Of a stretch of DNA of 64,000 nt, positions 53,201 through 61,051 are shown piece by piece. Position 1 is the stretch's first letter, and each line of letters begins with the position of its first letter. Made by a program: the position numbers and the translations under genes. The notes under the pieces were generated by a model. The model had not been told where the DNA came from. It made no database searches and worked only from the letters and a program-made list of their open reading frames with translations. The stretch is taken from assembly GCA_021768705.1 (NCBI GenBank), contig JAETUG010000003.1, positions 1 to 64,000 of the forward strand. Reading direction: 5' to 3'. Source of the DNA: Bacillota bacterium (GTDB lineage: Bacteria; Bacillota; Clostridia; Lachnospirales; Anaerotignaceae).

Positions 53201-53449
53201 TTATCCAAAATCATGTCTTTCATTTATACCGCTTCCCAGTGTTTCAAAAACAGTGATTATTTTTTCGATGCTTTCAAAACAATCGCTGTCATTTAAAGAT
53301 TCGTCTTCTAGAATTTTTTTGATTTCATTTAGTGCTTGATAGCATTTCATTTCTATCATTTCCTCTATGCTCATTTTCCATTTTGGCAGTAAGACTTGAA
53401 ACTCTTCGGACTCCAATATTTTACATAACATATCGTGGTACAGTTCCAT
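53201..53449 (-). CDS. Hypothetical protein with conserved RHDFG-type C-terminus
   Basis: 82 residues, acidic and helical (MELYHDMLCKILESEEFQV, YQALNEIKKILEDESLNDSD) ending in ERHDFG. I recall small proteins of this pattern in many clostridial genomes, often on or near mobile elements, with no known function. ATG 53449 follows AGGTG. It is divergent from an RHH-type gene across a large palindrome. Confidence 0.6.
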   Translation of the reverse strand: MELYHDMLCKILESEEFQVLLPKWKMSIEEMIEMKCYQALNEIKKILEDESLNDSDCFESIEKIITVFETLGSGINERHDFG

Positions 53450-53471
53450 TGTTATCACCTCACACAGATAA

Positions 53472-53506
53472 TATAATATATGTTATAAAATATAACATAT
53501 ATTATA
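53472..53506. promoter_or_regulatory. 35-base palindromic operator
   Basis: Two perfect 16-base arms (53472-53487 and 53491-53506; core TATGTTATA-AAA-TATAACATA) separated by AAA, midway between the divergent small genes. Strong candidate binding site for the ribbon-helix-helix protein encoded on the right. Confidence 0.65.
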
Positions 53507-53547
53507 GCTGAATTGCAATCATAAACTGTGTGCAAGGAGGCGATTTC

Positions 53548-53748
53548 ATGAAAAGAGAAAAATTGATTGTAAAGCCTAAAAAACCGAAGGGGGAGGATGG
53601 ACACAAAGTTTTTTCTATCCGCGTGAAGGACGAAATCGTAACACAGTTGGAAGAAATTTGTGCAAGAACGGGACACAGCAGAAATGAATTGATTGGTATG
53701 CTTTTGGAGTATGCGTTGGAAAATTGTGAAGTGGAAGAAACGGATTGA
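53548..53748 (+). CDS. Small ribbon-helix-helix DNA-binding protein
   Basis: 66 residues. A basic tail (KLIVKPKKPKGEDG) precedes VFSIRVKDEIVTQLEEICA and TGHSRNELIGMLLEYAL, the strand-helix-helix of the CopG/Arc family. ATG 53548 after AAGGAGG. Similar proteins occur on clostridial conjugative elements. Its likely operator is the palindrome just upstream. Confidence 0.75.
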   Translation: MKREKLIVKPKKPKGEDGHKVFSIRVKDEIVTQLEEICARTGHSRNELIGMLLEYALENCEVEETD

Positions 53749-53797
53749 GGAAGGATATCTTTTAAAAGAAAACGCCATGAAATAAGCGTGGCAACCG

Positions 53798-53856
53798 TTT
53801 TCTGTCAATGGATACAGAGGAAAAAGAAGGGATTTCTCGCAAAGGCTTTTCGCTTT
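53798..53856. repeat. 59-base direct repeat, copy B
   Basis: Second copy of 53122-53180. Its metG-type -35 is kept, but the matching -10 is lost. The left end forms part of a GAAAACG...CGTTTTC hairpin that may terminate the RHH gene. Confidence 0.75.
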
Positions 53857-53939
53857 GCAATCTTGTTAGTATATGTGTTATACTTTGTCATGGATAAGAT
53901 AACCAAACTGTGATCATAAATGATGGTAAAAGGAGAGAA

Positions 53940-54239
53940 ATGAAAGAAAAAAGAGAAATTATTTTAGATTTTACAGGTTGTAAATATATTACGGAAGTGC
54001 ATTGGAAGATTCGGGATACGTTTCTATTTCCTTCATTCTATGGAGAAAATTTAGATGCGCTTTGGGATATGGGATGTGATTAAATCGGCTCTGATGAAGA
54101 AGTATTTGAATTTGCAAAAATTAGAGGTGTTGATACACTGCCCAAAGATATCAAAGAATACTTCCTCGATAAAGTGATGAACATTTTTTATGAAATTGCT
54201 GCGTTTCATAAAAATGTGAAATTTGAAATTGAAAGCTAA
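53940..54239 (+). pseudogene. Barstar-family (barnase inhibitor) gene with in-frame stop
   Basis: ATG 53940 after AAAGGAGAG. The frame reads IILDFTGCKYITEVHWKIRD, FYGENLDALWD (the barstar signature, including the ribonuclease-blocking region), then TAA at 54081-54083, and continues in the same frame to a natural stop at 54239 with DTLPKDIKEYFLDKVMNIF. Total 99 codons, the family's usual length. The stop at codon 48 breaks it. No barnase-type toxin gene is adjacent. A sequencing error is possible. Confidence 0.8.
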
Positions 54240-54275
54240 ATGCAAAATATTTATCGGAGACGATTTAGAATAGAA

Positions 54276-54313
54276 AGGACATCTGAAACAAAAATATTTC
54301 AGACGTCCTTTTT
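54276..54313. terminator. Bidirectional terminator
   Basis: AGGAC-TCTGAAA pairs with TTTCAGA-GTCCT, followed by T5, between the convergent barstar remnant and the peptidase gene. Confidence 0.8.
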
Positions 54314-54319
54314 CTATCA

Positions 54320-55435
54320 TTATTTCAAATTTTCTGGATTCAAGCATTCCAATTCAGGTACAACGAAGATACCATCCTTACGGATCAGTTTATCATCAAA
54401 CCAAATTTCCCCGCCGCCGTATTCCGGCGTCATGATCAGCACCAGATCCCAATGGATGGCGGATTTATTGCCGTTGGGGGCATCATCATAGCAGTTGCCG
54501 GGGGTAAAGTGGATCGAACCGGCGATTTTTTCATCGAACAGGATATTATTCATAGGCTTTGTGATATAGGGATTTACGCCGATGGCAAATTCGCCTACAT
54601 ATCTTGCCCCTTCGTCGGTATTGAATACCTTTTCCAGACGTTCCTTGTCGTTGCCGTCGCAGTCTACGATTTTCCCATTTTGGAAGGTCAGCTTTACGTT
54701 TTCAAAGGTAAAGCCGTTATATTCGGAGGGGGTATTATAGGTAATCACGCCGTTGATGGAATCACGGACAGGGGCGGTATAGACTTCCCCATCGGGGATA
54801 TTGCAGGCACCGGCACATTTGATAGCAGGGATATCCTTGATGGAGAAGGAAATATCTGTATCCTTTGCCACCAAGCGCACTTTGTCTGTCTTGTTCATCA
54901 GTTCCACCAGGTTGTCCATAGCTTTGCTCATTTTGCCGTAGTCCAGATTGCAGACATTAAAATAGAAATCCTCGAATTCTTCCAGGGAGGATTTGGCGGA
55001 CTGGGCCATGGCGTTGGTAGGGTAGCGCAGAACGACCCATTTGGTATGGGGTACACGAATCTGATGATGGACAGGGTCATCATACAAACGATTTTGTAGG
55101 TCGATTTTTTCCGTAGGCACATCGTACTGTTCGGTTAGATTATCTTCGCCCCGCACGCCGATGAAGGCGTCCATCTGCTTCATCAGATGGCAGTCTACCT
55201 CTGCCAGCATCTTCTGCTGTTCTTCTGTTGCGCCCAGCAGCAGTTCACGCTCCAGAGAATTTGTCATCAGCTGTACAAAGGGGATTGCCCCTACTTTATA
55301 TACTTCTTTGATGATCTGTTTTACCAAAGGCATGGGGTGGATGCCGTTGCAGGAGATCCAGACCTTTTCGCCTTTTTCCAATCTACAGGAATAATGCACC
55401 AGGTTATATGCAAGTGTTTTGATTCTTTCGTCCAT
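54320..55435 (-). CDS. M29-family (AmpS/PepS) aminopeptidase
   Basis: 371 residues. MDERIKTLAYNLVHYSCRL and GEKVWISCNG at the N-terminus, then the conserved metal-binding C-terminal half: NTDEGARYVGEFAIGVNPYI, FDEKIAGSIHFTPGNCYDDA and SAIHWDLV. These enzymes release N-terminal residues from peptides with a dinuclear metal centre. ATG 55435 after AAAGGAG. Its promoter must lie in or beyond the multi-hairpin repeat upstream. Confidence 0.92.
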   Translation of the reverse strand: MDERIKTLAYNLVHYSCRLEKGEKVWISCNGIHPMPLVKQIIKEVYKVGAIPFVQLMTNSLERELLLGATEEQQKMLAEVDCHLMKQMDAFIGVRGEDNLTEQYDVPTEKIDLQNRLYDDPVHHQIRVPHTKWVVLRYPTNAMAQSAKSSLEEFEDFYFNVCNLDYGKMSKAMDNLVELMNKTDKVRLVAKDTDISFSIKDIPAIKCAGACNIPDGEVYTAPVRDSINGVITYNTPSEYNGFTFENVKLTFQNGKIVDCDGNDKERLEKVFNTDEGARYVGEFAIGVNPYITKPMNNILFDEKIAGSIHFTPGNCYDDAPNGNKSAIHWDLVLIMTPEYGGGEIWFDDKLIRKDGIFVVPELECLNPENLK

Positions 55436-55445
55436 TTTCAATTCT

Positions 55446-55612
55446 CCTTTCAAGACCTTGGGGGTTTTACCCCCAATACCCCCACAAGGGACTTGTCCCT
55501 TGACCCGATTTGAAAATCAAATTTCTTTGAAATTTGATTTTCGTATAAAGTTTCGGTCAAGCCTTTTTAAAGGCTTGCAGGGTTTGGGACAGAGTCCCAA
55601 GGTTTTCTTCCA
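55446..55612. repeat. Multi-hairpin intergenic repeat
   Basis: Successive palindromes: GGGGGTTTTACCCCC, AAGGGACTTGTCCCTT, AAATCAAATTTC/GAAATTTGATTT, AAGCCTTT/AAAGGCTT and TTGGGACAGAGTCCCAA. The order and wording match a dispersed element I associate with many clostridial genomes; only one copy is here. It fills most of the gap between two divergent genes (55436-55740), which contains no other feature I can see. Confidence 0.6.
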
Positions 55613-55740
55613 TAGTATTGTACACCGTTTTGGAAAAATACGCAAAAAAATTGACAAATATATTGGTTGACAGATAAAATATGAAAAAGGACAGGATTTT
55701 GGCGAAAGCCGGCGGCAGCTGGCGCAAAGGAGGGATTGAC

Positions 55741-56085
55741 ATGCGTGTCGCCATTCCAACAAAAAATGGCAGGATCGACCAACAATATAGCCGTGCCACG
55801 GAATTCACGGTTTATGAAGTGGAGATCGAACTGGTAAAGAAAAAAGAGATCATCCCTCTGGGCAAGACCACCGTGTCGGATTTTCTGACGGAGCAGGATA
55901 TCAACGCTGTCATCTGCGGCAATATCCGTTCCTCTGCCCGCAATACCCTGCGTACGAAGCGCATCGAACTGACCTACGGCGTGTTGGGGGAAGCGGATGA
56001 TGTGATGATCCGATATCTCAGTGGGGAACGACTGGGGGATATCGACGAAAACGCCTACTGGAGAGCAGGCAGAGAAGGGGAGTAA
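55741..56085 (+). CDS. NifX/NifB-C-like cofactor-binding domain protein
   Basis: 114 residues. RVAIPTKNGRIDQQYSRATEFTVYEVE and DINAVICGNIRSSARN resemble the dinitrogenase iron-molybdenum cofactor domain. No nif genes are nearby, so it is one of the many stand-alone members of unknown function. ATG 55741 follows AAAGGAGGG. Followed three bases later by a YqeG-type phosphatase. Confidence 0.75.
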   Translation: MRVAIPTKNGRIDQQYSRATEFTVYEVEIELVKKKEIIPLGKTTVSDFLTEQDINAVICGNIRSSARNTLRTKRIELTYGVLGEADDVMIRYLSGERLGDIDENAYWRAGREGE

Positions 56086-56088
56086 TTT

Positions 56089-56598
56089 ATGGCATTACTG
56101 GAACGTTTTTTTCCTGATATTTATGTAAAATCTGTATTCGAACTGCCGTTGGATGACCTGAGAAAGCTGGGGATTCGGGGCTTGGTGTTCGATATCGATA
56201 ATACCGTTGCGCCGTTCGATGTGGCAGAGCCCGATGAGGAAATTGTGGAACTGTTTGCATATCTGCGGAAGCAAGGGTTTAAACTTTGCATTTTGTCCAA
56301 TAATACCAAGGAGCGGGTGCATCTGTTCAATGAAAGGCTGGGGGCTTTGGCGATACATAAAGCAGGCAAGCCCGGCATCAAAAAACTGAACAGAGCCATG
56401 GAGATCATGGGCACAACGCCCCACAGCACCGCCATGGTGGGCGATCAGGTGTTTACGGATATGTGGTGTGGGCACAAGGGCGGTCTGCTCTGCATCATGA
56501 CGGCACCGATCTGCAACAGAGATCAGCTCATCACGAAGGTGAAGCGAGGGGCGGAACGTCAGGTCATGAAGGTATATTTCAAGAAATATGGCAAATAA
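56089..56598 (+). CDS. YqeG-family HAD phosphatase
   Basis: 169 residues. HAD motifs: VFDIDNTVAPFD (nucleophile Asp), CILSNNTKERV, KAGKPGIKKL and MVGDQVFTDMWCG. Members of subfamily IIIA are often near ribosome-assembly genes such as yqeH in Gram-positives. Here it is coupled to the NifX-like gene. The substrate is unknown. Confidence 0.9.
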   Translation: MALLERFFPDIYVKSVFELPLDDLRKLGIRGLVFDIDNTVAPFDVAEPDEEIVELFAYLRKQGFKLCILSNNTKERVHLFNERLGALAIHKAGKPGIKKLNRAMEIMGTTPHSTAMVGDQVFTDMWCGHKGGLLCIMTAPICNRDQLITKVKRGAERQVMKVYFKKYGK

Positions 56599-56631
56599 AA
56601 AGTGAATTTATGGCTATTTTTCAATTTTTTA

Positions 56632-56660
56632 TTGAAATATACGGCCTAATCTATTAAAAT
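56632..56660 (+). promoter_or_regulatory. Sigma-A promoter of efp
   Basis: TTGAAA (56632-56637), 17-base spacer, TAAAAT (56655-56660). The predicted RNA begins at about 56667, exactly at the base of the folded leader. Confidence 0.75.
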
Positions 56661-56668
56661 ATAAAAGG

Positions 56669-56733
56669 ATAAGCAGGTTCGGTATTCACCGACTGCGGCG
56701 GCGGTTTTCACAGAAAGCCGTCTAGGTGCTTGT
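56669..56733 (+). ncRNA. Candidate structured leader RNA of efp (three-way junction)
   Basis: P1: ATAAGCA (56669-56675) with TGCTTGT (56727-56733), seven pairs. P2: TCGGT (56679-56683) with ACCGA (56688-56692). P3: ten pairs between 56700-56709 and 56713-56722 closing a three-base loop. No T-run follows, so control, if any, would act on translation or stability. About 65 bases remain to the efp start. Confidence 0.5.
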
Positions 56734-56797
56734 TTTAATAGAAAAAGCATTGAAATTCGGAATTATAAATGGATAAAACTTTTGAGGAGGAAATACT

Positions 56798-57355
56798 ATG
56801 ATTTCTGCAGGTGAATTTAGAAATGGCGTAACAATGGAATATGAAGGCGATCCCTATGTAATCGTGGAATTCCAGCATGTAAAACCCGGTAAAGGCGCAG
56901 CTTTCGTTCGTACAAAAGTAAAAAATCTGAAAACAGGCGCAGTTCTGGAAAAAACATTCAGACCTACTGAAAAAATGCCCAGAGCACACATCGACAGACA
57001 GGATATGCAGTATCTGTACAGCGATGGCGAACTGTTCCACTTCATGAACACAGAAACTTTCGACCAGATCGCTCTGAATGCGGCAGATGTTGATGATTCC
57101 CTGAAATTCGTAAGAGAAAACGACGTTGTAAAAGTACTGTCCTACGCTGGCAAGGTATTCGGTATCGAACCTCCCCTTTTCGTAGAACTGGAAATTACAG
57201 ACACAGAACCCGGCTTCGCAGGCAACACAGCACAGGGCGCAACAAAACCCGCTATTGTTGAAACAGGCGCACAGGTTCAGGTTCCTCTGTTCATCAACCA
57301 GGGCGAAAAAATCAAAATCGACACAAGAACAGGCGAATACCTGGGCAGAGCATAA
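56798..57355 (+). CDS. efp: Elongation factor P
   Basis: 185 residues, three beta-barrel domains. [20 protein letters not shown], the modified-lysine loop [10 protein letters not shown] with Lys32, and the C-terminal [19 protein letters not shown] are standard. It relieves ribosome stalling at polyproline. No efmA/epmA-type lysine-modifying gene is adjacent. RBS GAGGAGG. Confidence 0.97.
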   Translation: MISAGEFRNGVTMEYEGDPYVIVEFQHVKPGKGAAFVRTKVKNLKTGAVLEKTFRPTEKMPRAHIDRQDMQYLYSDGELFHFMNTETFDQIALNAADVDDSLKFVRENDVVKVLSYAGKVFGIEPPLFVELEITDTEPGFAGNTAQGATKPAIVETGAQVQVPLFINQGEKIKIDTRTGEYLGRA

Positions 57356-57392
57356 TCCATTCATTTGCTGAAACAGCAGGGAGGCTTGACCA

Positions 57393-57740
57393 ATGGAATA
57401 TTTTGAAAAGAAGATCACTTATTTAAGAGGGCTTTGTGATGGAAGCGGTTTCCCCGAGGAAAGCAAAGAGGGAAAAATCTTCCATGGTATTCTGGATGTT
57501 CTGGACGACATGGCTTTCATGCTGGAGACATTCATGGATGATGAGGACATGGTGATGGATGAAGAAGATTTGGATGAAACAGACGAACCCATTTTCTTCT
57601 ATTCCTTTATTTGCCCCAACTGCGGCGAGGAGATCGACGTGGATGAGGAGACCATGGAAAGCGAAAAAGAGATCGAGTGTCCCGGGTGCGGCAACAACAT
57701 TCCCATGGGGACAGCCGATATCGATGAGCTGAAATTCTGA
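57393..57740 (+). CDS. CD1247-like protein with C-terminal zinc ribbon
   Basis: 115 residues, very acidic. The N-terminus (YFEKKITYLRGLCDGSGF) matches my recollection of the CD1247 N-terminal domain family; an acidic linker (DEEDLDETDEPIF) leads to a zinc ribbon with CPNCGEEIDVDEE and CPGCGNN. Such a zinc ribbon suggests binding to RNA polymerase or ribosome partners, unproven. Follows efp and probably shares its transcript. Confidence 0.75.
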   Translation: MEYFEKKITYLRGLCDGSGFPEESKEGKIFHGILDVLDDMAFMLETFMDDEDMVMDEEDLDETDEPIFFYSFICPNCGEEIDVDEETMESEKEIECPGCGNNIPMGTADIDELKF

Positions 57741-57750
57741 TAAGCAAACC

Positions 57751-57787
57751 AAAGGCACGATTTGGAGATTCCGAATCGTGCCTTTTT
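57751..57787. terminator. Bidirectional terminator
   Basis: AAAGGCACGATT pairs with AATCGTGCCTTT, then TTTC; lies between convergent genes. Confidence 0.88.
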
Positions 57788-57793
57788 CTTTGC

Positions 57794-58033
57794 TTATTTT
57801 TCTTCTGTTTTCAATGGAAACCCCTCATAGGGTTCTTCATCAAAAGCAAATAAATCATTTGGGGTACACTCAAATATTTGGCAGAGAGTTTCGATGACTT
57901 CATAACGAATAGATTTGGTTTCATTATTTAGCATCTTCGTCAGGTTTTGCCAGCTTGTTCCCAACTGTTTGCTAAGCCAGTATTTTGTATGACCCGTTTC
58001 TTTCAGTAATTCTGTTGCTCTCAACCGTACCAA
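57794..58033 (-). CDS. Cro/CI-type helix-turn-helix regulator
   Basis: 79 residues. KYWLSKQLGTSWQNLTKML and SIRYEVIETLCQIFECTPNDLFAF fit the YozG-like HTH_26 group. Start is TTG 58033, seven bases after GGAGGG. It is divergent from the SLOG-domain remnant, separated by about 140 bases. Target unknown. Confidence 0.82.
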   Translation of the reverse strand: MVRLRATELLKETGHTKYWLSKQLGTSWQNLTKMLNNETKSIRYEVIETLCQIFECTPNDLFAFDEEPYEGFPLKTEEK

Positions 58034-58174
58034 TCGTATCCCTCCAGTTTCATATCTGATGTTTTCATATAGTATGTACTGATGCCATATTAAAAGATGA
58101 TATGAGTTGAACCAAAGAAGATTTAATTGTATAATATAAATATACTATATTATGTTTGGAGAGGTATTTTTGAA

Positions 58175-58537
58175 ATGGAAGAGAAAAAAGAAAAGACCTG
58201 CTGTTTCACAGGTCACAGGGTTATCCCCCGTGAAGAGATAGGTCGTTTACAGTTTGCTTTACAGTCGCAGATTTCTGCCCTGGCAGAAAAAGGCATCACC
58301 ATATTTTATTGCGGCGTCACCTTAGGTTTTGATACCTTGGCGGCGGATGCTGTGGTTTTTGTATCTTCTCGATATAGCAGTGGCTGTATGCAGAAACGAA
58401 ACCGATATATGGCAGACCGCAGCTGTGTCTGCATTGCCTATCTGTTGCCCCAACAACAGCGGGGCGGCACGAAATATACTGTAGCGTATTGTGAAAAAAA
58501 GAATCTCCCTGTGGTCAATCTGGCGGATATGCAATAA
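58175..58537 (+). pseudogene. SLOG/DUF1273 (YpsA-like) gene with internal in-frame deletion
   Basis: 120 residues remain of a family normally near 180. The start (KTCCFTGHRVIP, FYCGVTLGFDTLAADAV) and the end (YSSGCMQKRNRYMADRS, GGTKYTVAYCEKKNLPVVNL) fit the family well, but roughly 43 residues between them, including the usual PC..Q...W segment, are missing with the frame preserved. It may be inactive, or a minimal SLOG nucleotide-binding protein. ATG 58175 lies about 11 bases after GGAGAGG. Confidence 0.7.
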
Positions 58538-58540
58538 AAA

Positions 58541-58576
58541 AGCCCGTACTCCTCTAATCGTACGGGCTGATTTTTT
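58541..58576. terminator. Bidirectional terminator
   Basis: AGCCCGTAC-N10-GTACGGGCT, then GATTTTTT, between the convergent SLOG remnant and the SulP gene. Confidence 0.88.
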
Positions 58577-60221
58577 ATGCTTTTGCGGCGGGTCTGGGTC
58601 TGTTTGTCAGCAAAACCCGTTCTACGCTCCAATAGAAGTTTTCATCACCGATGATATCATGCAGATCGGTACGATCCATCATTTTCATGGCATGGGTAGG
58701 AACACCGCAGATGGCAACGTCCACACCTTTTTTCCGCAGGCTTTCCACCAGTTCACGAAGGGTCTGGGCGCAGGAGATATCAATGTTGGATACCCCTCTC
58801 ATGGAGAACAGGACAGTGTCATAGCCTTCCACTTTCAGGGCGATATCCGCAACAGACTGGGTGTTTGCGAAGATCATGGGGCCTGTGATGTAAACAACCT
58901 TTGCGTTGTTGTAACGTTCGCAAAGAACGGGGTCTGTTACGTGCATACGATCCATGTCAACATCTTCATAGTTGATTTCGATGAAGGACAGACGGGATAC
59001 CAGGAATACCAGACCGATCAGAACGCCGATAAGGATAGCCACTGTCAGGTCGAAAATAATGGTTGCCAGCATGGTGGCGATAAATTCCAGCATTGCGCCT
59101 TTGAATTTATGGGAGAAGATATAGCGGATGGATTCCCATTCGTTCATTCTCCATGCAGTTACCATCAGAACCCCGGCCAGAGCTGCCAAAGGAATCTTGG
59201 ACATAACGGGAGCCAGCAGGAACATGGAGATCAGCAGACCGACCGCATGGAAGATACCGGTCAGTCTTGTTCTTGCGCCGGATTTGATGGCTACGCTGGT
59301 ACGGGCGATGGCCGCTGTAGCAGGGATGCCGCCGAAGAAGGGCAGCAGGATATTACCAACACCCTGGGCGATCAGTTCCTGATTGGCATCTAGACGAACC
59401 CCTGTCATACGACCTGCGGAAGCACCGCAGAGCAAGCTTTCGATCATGCCCAGAATGGCGATGGAGAAAGCGGGGGTTACCAGTGCTGTGATGGTTTTCA
59501 CATCAAGGGAACTGAACAGCAGACGGTTTTCGGGGATCAATGTTTTGGGGATCTCACCAACGACAGCCACATCCAGACCCATGAAGATGGAGAACGCTGT
59601 GGTGAGGATGATGCTCAGCAGGGAAGCAGGAACCACTGCGTTCCACTTCTTCGGGAAGAACACCATGAACAGGATAACGAAGGCCCCCAGACCTACGGCT
59701 GTCATGTTGGGGGAGAAGCCCAGACGGCCATAGCTGAACAGCTTTGCGATGGCAGAGGTGCCTTCGGAATATGTACCAAAGAAATTATCTACCTGACCCA
59801 ATGCGATGATGACTGCGATACCGGAGGTGAAGCCTGTGATAACAGGGGCCGGAATGAAGGAGGTCAGCTTGCCCAGATGCAGGATACCTGCCGCCAGCAG
59901 AATGATACCGGCGATCAGTGTGGCAATGAACACACCATCCATACCATAGGCAGCGACCAGAGACATCAGAATGGCCGCCATAGCACCGGTTGGACCGGAA
60001 ATCTGATAATAGCCGCCGGAAAGCAAGCTCATGATGAGACCGGCGATGATAGCAGTGATCAGACCGGCAGCGGCGTCGGCACCACTGCTGACACCAAAGG
60101 CCAGTGCCAAGGGCAGGGCAACGGCGGCAACGGTCAGACCGGCCATCAGGTCTTTTGTCAATGCGGCTGCGTTATAGCCGCGGAATTCACTTTTCAAACT
60201 GCTGATGAAAGCACGCAGCAT
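58575..60221 (-). CDS. SulP-family anion transporter with STAS domain
   Basis: 548 residues. The membrane region (about 25-410) has the SulP repeats with the signature SGPTGAMAAILMSLV and the conserved FFGGIPATAAIARTSVAIKSGARTR-type stretch; a C-terminal STAS domain follows (about 430-540, VVYITGPMIFANTQSV, NIDISCAQTLRELVESL with the anti-sigma-antagonist-like fold). Substrates in bacteria include sulfate, bicarbonate and dicarboxylates; which one is not readable. ATG 60221, nine bases after AAAGGGG. Confidence 0.93.
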   Translation of the reverse strand: MLRAFISSLKSEFRGYNAAALTKDLMAGLTVAAVALPLALAFGVSSGADAAAGLITAIIAGLIMSLLSGGYYQISGPTGAMAAILMSLVAAYGMDGVFIATLIAGIILLAAGILHLGKLTSFIPAPVITGFTSGIAVIIALGQVDNFFGTYSEGTSAIAKLFSYGRLGFSPNMTAVGLGAFVILFMVFFPKKWNAVVPASLLSIILTTAFSIFMGLDVAVVGEIPKTLIPENRLLFSSLDVKTITALVTPAFSIAILGMIESLLCGASAGRMTGVRLDANQELIAQGVGNILLPFFGGIPATAAIARTSVAIKSGARTRLTGIFHAVGLLISMFLLAPVMSKIPLAALAGVLMVTAWRMNEWESIRYIFSHKFKGAMLEFIATMLATIIFDLTVAILIGVLIGLVFLVSRLSFIEINYEDVDMDRMHVTDPVLCERYNNAKVVYITGPMIFANTQSVADIALKVEGYDTVLFSMRGVSNIDISCAQTLRELVESLRKKGVDVAICGVPTHAMKMMDRTDLHDIIGDENFYWSVERVLLTNRPRPAAKA

Positions 60222-60278
60222 ATGCAAAATCCCCTTTCATTTTTACATCTTATTTTTTATTATTTTTTATAGAAAGTA

Positions 60279-60299
60279 GCAAATACGACCCGTATTTGC
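60279..60299. promoter_or_regulatory. Perfect inverted repeat upstream of SulP gene
   Basis: GCAAATACG-ACC-CGTATTTGC, nine-base arms, 58 bases before the SulP start. Possible operator or a leader hairpin. The stretch 60300-60437 shows nothing else I recognise. Confidence 0.4.
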
Positions 60300-60437
60300 C
60301 GCGGCTTTTTTTTACGAGACAAAGCACGCCTGCTTATCATAGCAAAGCGGATGGCAGTTCTCAACCGTGAAAATGTAGATTTTTTGGGGTGTTTTTTGTG
60401 CAAATTTGGGAATAAAAGAGAAAGAGTGGAAAAATGG

Positions 60438-60467
60438 ATAAAAAATCCCCGCCGAATTCGACGGGGA
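60438..60467. terminator. Terminator after the 18-codon frame
   Basis: TCCCCG-CG / CG-CGGGGA hairpin with A6 on the left, reading as T6 on the minus strand. Confidence 0.65.
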
Positions 60468-60486
60468 GAGTATTTTTTATGTAAGA

Positions 60487-60543
60487 TCAGTCTTTCAATG
60501 TAATATGACCGTCTTCGATAATTCTTCTCTTTAACAAATCCAT
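60487..60543 (-). pseudogene. 18-codon frame resembling the start of xanthine phosphoribosyltransferase
   Basis: Minus strand ATG 60543 reads MDLLKRRIIEDGHITLKD then stops; it is followed at once by a terminator. The wording resembles the first residues of Xpt-type enzymes. It may be a remnant or a tiny peptide gene. No strong ribosome site. Confidence 0.25.
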
Positions 60544-60717
60544 GTTGCCGGCATCCTCTCTATTTCTTCACTGCTTTTTTGTTTCAACCATCAATATAGA
60601 TATTCTATTTATATACGGATTGTATTTGCCAATGTAAATACTAAGGCGCTTTTTCGGGAGAATGAATAGAAAGTTTTGTTTTTTAAAAGAAGTTTTGGGG
60701 CTTGTGGGAAAAGGGGA

Positions 60718-60737
60718 AAGGCCCGCCTTGGGGCGCG
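60718..60737 (-). terminator. Weak terminator of the 59-residue protein gene
   Basis: On the minus strand GGCGCGCC-CCAA-GGCGGGCC with one mismatch, then TTTCCCCTTTT. Confidence 0.4.
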
Positions 60738-60738
60738 C

Positions 60739-60918
60739 CTATTTCCGCTTTGCTGTGTTTTCCAGTTCGTCGGGTGTATTTGCTATGCGGATGCGATCCA
60801 GCACATCCTGCCGTTCCTCTGTGGAAAGGGTATAAAAACGTCCCATATCCCTGCCGTTGTGCAGGATCAGCTGCCGCACCTCTTCCGGCAGCGTGTCCCA
60901 TTTGCGAAGCCAGTTCAT
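60739..60918 (-). CDS. Hypothetical small protein
   Basis: 59 residues, basic C-terminus, helical (LPEEVRQLILHNGRDMGRFY, STEERQDVLDRIRIANTPDEL). No family recognised with confidence. I chose ATG 60918, eight bases after AAAGAGG; an ATG two codons upstream is too close to it. Monocistronic, divergent from the zinc-ribbon gene. Confidence 0.6.
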   Translation of the reverse strand: MNWLRKWDTLPEEVRQLILHNGRDMGRFYTLSTEERQDVLDRIRIANTPDELENTAKRK

Positions 60919-61051
60919 GTCCATCACCTCTTTATTTATTATGAAGGAATTTTGTTTTTTTATGCGGAAAAAAGGCGGGAGGAAAAAGGAATTTCAGGAA
61001 AAAAAGCGAAAATATATAATATGGATAAATATGGAGCAAGGAGGGATTTCG

